A stretch of DNA of 64,000 nucleotides from Capsicum annuum. Lineage: Eukaryota > Streptophyta > Magnoliopsida > Solanales > Solanaceae. The notes under the pieces are model-generated. The model did no database searches. It saw only the letters and a list, made by a program, of their open reading frames with translations, and was not told the DNA's origin. This document shows positions 57,901-64,000 of the stretch, in pieces; position 1 is the first letter of the stretch; each line of letters opens with the position of its first letter. The position numbers and the translations under genes are program-made. The stretch is taken from NCBI RefSeq assembly GCF_002878395.1, contig NC_061111.1, positions 23,714,290 through 23,778,289 on the forward strand. Direction: 5' to 3'.

Positions 57901-58600
57901 TCAATGCTTCTATCAAATTTTTGTTTTTAAAGCTTAGACTAACAATGAAAATCAGGTCATCACGATCACTCAACTTGTATTTGCTTTTTTTGGGTGTGCG
58001 GAGTGCTTTTTTGGGTTATAGTAGGTATAAATTGGGAAGGAGAAGGAGGATAACATTTTAGTCCAGTAACGATGGCAAACTCCTTCCAACCAAAATAAAC
58101 AACCATGACACAGTAATTTATCCACACCTCAACTATCTTATCTTTGTTTTCATACATAAACCTACGCTTGAGAAGATCATATACTATTTTCATTTGGAAA
58201 CGAGCATTGTTGTCCTCTGGCAAATTAAAATATTGCCCAAAGCAGTTTTCCCTAAAATAAGAATCCAATTTTTATTCTCGAAGTATTTTTCTGAAGGTGT
58301 CGAAAGATTTTTTCATGGCTGACTTAATCATGAAATCAACCGTTAAATCTGTGGCACCATCGCACTGCATTCTCACAGGATAACAATCAATGCTGAAGGT
58401 TTTAACCAACTCTTCGGTGGAAGGGCTATTAGCATTTGGATCATCTCTTTTGAAATATTTTTCCTCCCCATGTTCACTATCTTCTGCTCCTGATTGAGAT
58501 AATGCTTGTAAATCAAGCTCATAGTGTGGTGGATGTAGCCTAGCATTTCACTTGTTCCTTTACTTGGACTTGATTTGATTTTTTCTCTTTTGGGAGCCAT
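54960..58600 (-). pseudogene. DUF1985 / Ulp1-like peptidase gene, minus-strand copy (broken)
   Basis: From 58600 leftward: '[18 protein letters not shown]' (58600-58373); DUF1985 block 58268-57966 ('CFGQYFNLPEDNNARFQMKI', 'VEVWINYCVMVVYFGWKEFA'); 57329-56988; 56991-56740 ('RISYPYTLLEIKVAKRRRKD', matching 'REPYTSIVAVRRKRRN' of the plus copy); 56378-56109; and 55338-55081, ending 'FFVATYAEYLSDGLQVSNDG'. The family C-terminus has DCG before this; here it reads DWV, so the catalytic Cys is lost, apparently by a small indel next to an AG acceptor. An in-frame stop follows 'RYAALL', with further family sequence beyond it to ~54960. 55400-56100 is decayed coding and intron-like. Confidence 0.75.
56380..56720 (-). 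repeat. CAACAGAT array 5 (intron-like)
   Basis: ATCTGTTGCAACA and CAACAGATAATGCATCTGAT-type words between coding blocks of the minus-strand gene. Confidence 0.75.
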
Positions 58601-58669
58601 ATTATCTTAAATTAACAAAAACATAAAATAGATTATAATTGATTAATGCACATTAAAAAGGATAACAGT

Positions 58670-59260
58670 AAATCTAATATGCACAACAATAAAATAACTA
58701 TTCCAACAGACCACACATCTGTTGCACCAGGTATGTTATCTGTTGCAACATATAATCGACCTGTTGCAACGGATGAATAATCCATTGGAAATAATAAAAA
58801 TAGATCACTCATCTGTTGCACTAGGAAGGTTATCTGTTGCAACATATAACCAACCTATTGCAACGGATGAGTAATTTGTTGGAAACAATTATAACATATC
58901 ACTCATCTTTTGAAACTGATCACTTATCTGTTACCAAATGAGTTATCTGTTGGAACTATTATCAACTATCAATATTGTTTAGATTTCTTTCAAACAGAAA
59001 AGTCATCTGTCGTAGCAGATGAACGATCTATTAGATTGTTCATCTGTTACATCAAATATTTATTTTTTACATCAGATGTTCATCTATTGCATTAGATATT
59101 TATCTGTTGCATCAGATTTTAATCTGTTGCATTAGATAGTCTATCTGTTGCTTCATATGGTTCATCTATTGCATCATATTGTTCATCTATTGCATCAGAT
59201 TTTTGATCTGTTGCATTAGATTTTTCATCTATTATATCAGATTTGCATCTGTTGTGGAAA
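58670..59260 (-). repeat. CAACAGAT array 6, largest cluster
   Basis: First part: 'ATCTGTTGCA(C/A)' words with spacers, in which an ~120-bp segment (58700-58770) is repeated at 58810-58880. Second part (59030-59250): a regular ~19-22 bp repeat of 'TTGCATCAGATTTTAATCTG' type. It sits in the putative leader intron of the minus-strand gene. 59261-59686 is AT-rich, with no gene seen. Confidence 0.85.
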
Positions 59261-59686
59261 AAAATAGTCCAGGATTTTGGTCAATAGAACAACAGTACTA
59301 TCACCGTTTAATATCAAATACGTTATTTTTAACAGAAAAACAATAAATCAACACAACACACTAAGAATAAGAACATTAACGGTGATAAAAAATCACCAAT
59401 ATTGTTGTTTTGCGTTTGTACAAATACAAACAACAAAAAATAAAATTCAAAAAACTCAACAGATACCAAAGAACTGAATCAACAGTTCGACAACAAGAAC
59501 TACAATAACAACAAAAAATTATATTTCGAAAAGAGTAGAGAAGAAATGCTAGAAATTAAATTAGGATTTTCTTCAGTCCACATTTCAAATTAAAGCAACA
59601 CATATTAAAATTATTAACCAATACTAGAAGAGAAGTTGACTCAAGTTCTCTCTTTTTCTTCGAATCTAAAAGGGCATGAATTTTAC

Positions 59687-59930
59687 CTGTGACGGAAGAA
59701 ATGGGTTGTTATCGCCGGAGAACACTGATGTAACGTTGACGATTGAAAGTCGAAAAGGAACTCGCCCGACTATTTATCATCGGAGGTTGAAGTCGCCGGG
59801 AATTGAAGGGAGAACTTTTGCAAAACTGTTGGTTGGGAGAGAGTTGAAAGAAGTTGTCAAGAGAGAGATGAGAGAGACGGTCGATGATTTAGAGAGAAGA
59901 GGAGTGTGGGTTGATTTGTATTTTTGATAA
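59687..59930 (-). promoter_or_regulatory. 5' leader exon and promoter-proximal region of the minus-strand Ulp1-like gene
   Basis: On the minus strand: a CT-rich leader (CTCCTCTTCTCTCTAAATC), GC-richer sequence, then CACAG|GTAAAA at 59687/59686, a good splice donor. The open plus-strand reading here (59676-59927) is on the opposite strand and lacks family similarity, so it was not called. 59931-60307 leads to the right terminal repeat, with no gene seen. Confidence 0.45.
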
Positions 59931-60307
59931 GAATAGAAAGTTTTGAAAATATTAATCAAATCCACAATTAACTTAATCAAGTTTCCTAATTATATTTGAC
60001 CCTTTAAGTTGGTCAATTTTATCAATCCTTCATTCAAGACTTAAAAGACACCTTTCCTTCAATTTTCTCAACTAAGAAAAGACAATCCGGTGCATAAAGC
60101 ATTCCGCGTTAACAGGGTCTCAAGATATAGAATTCATCATTTTTATGTAATCCCAAGAAGTAGAAGAAAAGTGTGCAACCAACTTGATTTTGCTAGATAA
60201 GGTAACCAGAAAGTAGTAAATCAAGAGGAATGGCAGAATTAGGGGAGCAAGAAAGAAGTATGTTACACCAAAGAGGCCGAATAGAAGAATTCTAGAATCT
60301 CATTGTG

Positions 60308-60506
60308 GTTGAATCGACATGAAAATTGAGCTTGATTGTCGAGTTTTAAATGAATAAAAAATGGGTTGATATTCCACGTAGACTGGCCATGTGATTTTTT
60401 TGTCCATATGACGTGCTTGGTGTCAATCCGCTAGAGAGAGGAGTATTTTTTAGTTAAAGTTTTGCTCCATTTTGTATATATCAGAAGTATTTTTGGCTGT
60501 TTCTTA
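60308..60506 (-). repeat. Right terminal inverted repeat of the Mutator-like element
   Basis: The complement of the left repeat. The outermost 19 bases align without gaps, with four differences in the first eight. The ninth base inward from the flank begins the shared AGCCAAAAATA. Confidence 0.8.
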
Positions 60507-60515
60507 TTTAATGAA

Positions 60516-61284
60516 TGTGAAGATTTTGGTTATAATATCATATTTTAACATGGTGATAATAATAACATGTAGTCCGATTAGGTCACCAATCGATGACAAA
60601 GTTTAGAAATGAATATCTGCAACTCCCATTAGTGAAATGAATTAATAATGCATGAGTTTAGTGATGGAAACGTGAAGAGTGAAGAAGAAAGAAAAGAGGA
60701 GGACTAAACATTGAACAAGTTAACACCAAACATAAGAATCAAACTGAGAACCATCACGGAAGAGCTAAGAAATTAACTAAAGGAGAGAATAAGAAGACTC
60801 ACCCTCTGTAAAGCAATGGACCTCGAGGCAGAGACACTGAACTAATTTTATTAATGAAGTTTTAGAACTCTAATTTGATTATTATTAATTTATGTATTTG
60901 TTTAATACTAAGGATAGTATAGTAAAAGGTAATAAAACTCACTTGATTAGTTAAAATGAACAAGTAAAAAAAAAAAATTAATATAAGGATTAAATATAAT
61001 GAAACTGAGAGAGTATATAATTTGTAAAATTGTACCTATATAATTTAGGGGTCATTTGGTGTGAGATACTAATATAAATAGTCCCAAAATAAAATAATAG
61101 TCCCTATTAAAAATTTTGGTGTTTCGTTTGATTTGTCTAATTTGGAATAACTTATACCGATACTAACAAATAGTATCAGGATAAGTTATCCAATATATCT
61201 GGTGGTATAACAATCCCAACCTAATTTATCTTTGGGATAAAGCCATGAAAAGATATAATTACCCTCCAAACTCTTGATTATTAT
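60516..61284. other. AT-rich interval without a recognised gene
   Basis: 61040-61260 begins 'GGGGTCATTTGGTGTGAGAT', a style seen in small plant DNA elements, but a matching inverted end was not found. Nothing else supportable. Confidence 0.4.
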
Positions 61285-62215
61285 ATTCTGGGGCCAAATT
61301 TATCCTTGTTGTCATACTTTAGGGTCAAATTTAATCCTTTACTTTGAAAAATCAGTTAAGTATACCTTTCATCATATTTTTGGGCCAAATTTATCCTCGA
61401 TTTCATACTTTAGGGCCATAGTTATCCTCGTTGTTAAGAAACTTTTCACTTGTACCTTTCCTATAACAGAAAAATCCAAATTTAGTGTTAAATTGTTCAA
61501 TTTTTAAAAAATACTAAATCACACCCTAATCTAATTCGCCCGATCCTACCCACAAAAGATACATAAACAAATATACCCCTCCCGCAATTTTGTTGTTCAA
61601 ATTTTTTCAACGAACAAAAATATTTTTCTTTCAACGTGCAACGCTGGTAGGTTGTTTTACAAATGAACAAAATGTAAAATGAAATGGGACAATGTAGAAG
61701 TATGGAACTAGACAAATCTATTACAAACTCTGCTCTTGTTAGATTATGTTCAAATTTTAAAATTTTGCATGCAATTCTATGTGCATTGCTGAATAAATTT
61801 TTTGAGCAAATGACATGATGAAAAATTTGTATAGATCTAAATTTATATACAAATAAATTTATATTTATTTGTGTTTTTTTGTGGCTCGAGTCGAATCGGA
61901 CGGGTTAGACTAAGGTGTATTTTATTCTTTTAAAATAGAGTATTTAACGTTGATTTGAGCTTTTCTGTTGAGAAAAGGTACATATGAAAAGTTTCTTAAT
62001 AATGAGGAAAAATTTGACCTCAAAATATGACATCAAGGTAAATCTGACTCCAAATATGATAAATCATATATTTAGTCAATATTTTAAAATAGAAAAGTAA
62101 ATTTGGTCCCAAAATACATTAAAAAGTATATTTAATTAATTTTTTTTTAAGTAGAGGAATAAATTTGACGTCCCTTCGAGGACATCCAATAAAAAAGATG
62201 AATAAATTTGAAAAG
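61285..62215. mobile_element. Foldback/MITE-like element with long inverted ends
   Basis: The left end (61285-61560) is matched by the complement of 61870-62215. Shared landmarks are 'GTCAAATTTA(A/T)TCCT', 'CCAAATTTA', 'TTAAGAAACTTTTCA(C/T)(T/A)TGTACC' and '(A/T)CACC(C/T)TA(A/G)TCTAA'. Inverted arms of ~280-340 bp enclose ~300 bp with no gene. Exact ends and TSD could not be fixed. Confidence 0.7.
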
Positions 62216-62551
62216 CAATTCTAGCTCTTTTTTTAACCTTCAAATATGTATGTATATATTTTGGATAATAATTAACGACTTTTTCAAACAGAGAAAAGTA
62301 GAATGTTTAGGGATATTTCCTACTCCATAACAAATTTACCGTTTTAATCACATTCGAAACAACAACATACCCTGTGCACAAAGTGGAGGTAGAGAGAGAG
62401 TAAATGCATGCAGTTTCATATCATTACGTTGAGAAATTATTTATATAAAAAATAATCAAAAGACAGACATAGTATAAAACAAAAAAGAATATGTGAACAA
62501 TAATCTCAAATTAATTATTCTGAAAACCAAAATTCTCGAGCCAAAAAGAAA

Positions 62552-62689
62552 ATGATGGTCAGAAAAGGAAAATTAAAGCTGACAAAGTTGAAAAAGCTAT
62601 GGAATCATTTCAATTCGAAAAGGTGTAAATTGCCAAAATATATATCTGATAGTTTTGTTTCTTTTAACAAAACAAGGGCAACGAGCTAA
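62552..62689 (+). pseudogene. Possible SAUR-like N-terminal fragment
   Basis: A 45-codon frame starting MMVRKGKLKLTKLKKLWNHF. The basic 'KLTKLK..LKKWNSF'-like start resembles one group of SAUR auxin-response proteins, but the conserved core does not follow and the frame ends at TAA 62687-62689. It could be a relic or a chance resemblance. Confidence 0.2.
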
Positions 62690-63119
62690 CTGCTAATTGT
62701 ACTGAGCAGCGTCATGCAATTTTGGACGTATAATGACAATATTGACCTCTGACAGCTTCCATATGTGTGATAAAGAAGAATCAATCTCTGAGGGGTTACC
62801 TGTCTTTTGCCTATTGTATTTCAATGTCATTAGTCGTTACTAATAATGCTTAATACATACTACTATTTTATTTAAGTAAAAAAATTACTATTATCTCTTA
62901 CTGTTAAGAGTACAAGAGATTTGTGCGAAATTCAAAAGCTAAAACATTAATAATTGGAGTCAAATATATCTCTGTTAGATTGTTTCAAATATATCTTCAT
63001 TTTTTAACGGTGAAAGTCTTTTAATATTTTTAGCCTTTCTAATAATGGTAGAGGTCAAAATTACCTTTAAACTAGTGAAAGTGGTTTAATATCTATTATG
63101 TATATATATAAAATAATTT

Positions 63120-63600
63120 TAATTAAGTATTATTTTCCTCCGAAGACATTTTTGAATGAACCCTTGACCTAAAGGTGACTCTGTCTTCTACCCCAAGATC
63201 AAATTAACCATCATCAAGCATAAAATCATCTCAAATGAAATCCAAACCATGAATAAATGTACCACCAAGTTCAACTTACTCCTATGTTAGAACTTCATTG
63301 ACATAATCATTAACCCTTCTCAGATCGTTATGAGTATTGATGCCAAAGCCCCACATCAACCTCCTAATATTTAATAAATTTAGGTCTTAGGTACACAATA
63401 TTTGTCTTATAAATATTTGCAACAATATTAGGATGGTCAAAGTAAGTATAGGATTATGTTTAAGGGTCAGTAGTGTTGAAGAGCAAAGAATTCTGGTCTT
63501 GTCAAGCCTTCCTCGTGAGATATATAGCTTTTGGATTGAGTTAGCCTAAAATTCATTTCTTTATATGATAGTATCAAAATAGGATTCATCACACATTGAC
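63120..63600 (+). repeat. Possible LTR relic with primer-site-like sequence
   Basis: 63567-63583 reads GATAGTATCAAAATAGG, close to the tRNA-Met primer site form ATGGTATCAGAGCAGG used by copia elements. It is preceded by sequence styled like a copia LTR end ('GTGAGATATATAGCTTTTGG'). No coding domain supports it, and 62690-63119 and 63601-63854 show nothing recognisable. Confidence 0.3.
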
Positions 63601-63854
63601 GATTAATGCCCCCCCATATTAAATTGTTGATGCTCTAGGTGTCCAGACAATGGCATGAGGTGTGGTGTCGAAGAGTATGAATATAATAGACTGTTTACAT
63701 GACATACAAAATAATTTATTTTTCCATGTCATTGTTTTATAATAGATATAGTTGAGTGATTTTATTGATACAAAACAAAGTTCAATAACTTTGCTAGATA
63801 ATTTCCCTTAATTCAATAACCTTTTGAGATATTAACTCTCTTTTAACAAATATA

Positions 63855-64000
63855 AGGATAAATTATTATACAGGAATTTGTAACTCTGCAATTACTACAG
63901 GATAAAATAATTAATGAATATATCTTACGAAAAAAGTAAATTATTAAAAGATATTGAAACAAAATTTAAAAAATATCCACGCACTAATAAAAATAGATTC
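63855..64000 (+). mobile_element. Second pararetrovirus-like fragment (continues past window end)
   Basis: Matches 39505-39624 with about five substitutions and one 9-bp stretch present here but missing there. It then continues beyond the point where the first copy stops. It includes the tail of one short frame and the start of the next (ATG at 63914). Not autonomous in the visible part. Confidence 0.55.

Larger units (their letters stand above)
40761..60506. mobile_element. Mutator-like element (~19.7 kb) carrying Ulp1/DUF1985-type genes
   Basis: Outer ends are inverted repeats: the left starts CGAAAAAGAGCCAAAAATA, and the complement of the right end starts TAAGAAACAGCCAAAAATA, aligned without gaps. 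Flanking 9-mers TTTTATGAA (40752-40760) and TTTAATGAA (60507-60515) match at 8 of 9, the TSD length of Mutator elements. Inside are two convergent DUF1985/Ulp1-like genes, small coiled-coil ORFs, a long palindrome, a 166-bp tandem array and many CAACAGAT arrays. Plant MULEs carrying Ulp1-like genes are known (Kaonashi-type); assignment here combines TIR, TSD and cargo. No transposase was recognised. Confidence 0.75.

Noticed and set aside
59676..59927. Plus-strand 83-codon frame
   Set aside because: It is antisense to the leader of the minus-strand Ulp1-like gene and has no family resemblance.
1..64000. CRISPR array, bacterial operons, rRNA or tRNA genes
   Set aside because: Repeats are plant satellites and LTR motifs without a spacer pattern. 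Coding content is eukaryotic transposon-derived. tRNA-like matches are only primer-binding sites.

Overview
This is plant nuclear DNA, almost entirely transposable elements. The organism is most likely a nightshade (Solanaceae, perhaps Capsicum). That rests on Tekay/Del-like Ty3/Gypsy elements with 2-2.7 kb LTRs and a chromodomain, a Mutator-like element carrying DUF1985/Ulp1-type genes, and AT-rich pararetrovirus-like remnants. The species is inference; no single-copy marker was recognised. All identities and percentages are by-eye readings.

Layout. 1-17301: a decayed minus-strand Ty3/Gypsy element (B) that received three later insertions: solo LTRs at 3395-5704 and 11399-13971, and a complete non-autonomous LTR element at 6595-10798. 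Two of the three target-site duplications (TSDs) are perfect and one has a single mismatch. 17302-18040: hAT transposase pseudogene (minus), the target of both B and the next element. 18041-25691: 5' part of a plus-strand Ty3/Gypsy element (A) with a third solo LTR (20331-22949) in its leader. 25692-26621: inverted LTR fragment. 26622-35654: the best-preserved Ty3/Gypsy element (C), with a 100-N assembly gap whose two sides are duplicated. 35655-36430: another LTR fragment. 36431-40760: AT-rich DNA with a ~60-bp tandem repeat, a pararetrovirus-like fragment and the 3' end of an X8 (CBM43) gene, the only likely host gene here.

40761-60506 is the most interesting part: a ~19.7 kb Mutator-like element with terminal inverted repeats and a 9-bp TSD (8/9 match). 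It holds two convergent, broken DUF1985/Ulp1-like genes, two paralogous small coiled-coil ORFs in a ~550-bp tandem duplication, a long inverted repeat (arms ~1.4 kb, loop ~32 bp), a ten-unit 166-bp tandem array beside that palindrome, a Gly-codon minisatellite, and repeated arrays of the motif CAACAGAT / ATCTGTTG in nearly every non-coding interval. No transposase was identified in it.

60516-64000 holds a foldback element, a weak SAUR-like ORF, a possible copia-type LTR/PBS relic and the start of a second pararetrovirus-like fragment. Apart from the small ORF at 44746-45018, no coding region in the window looks intact.
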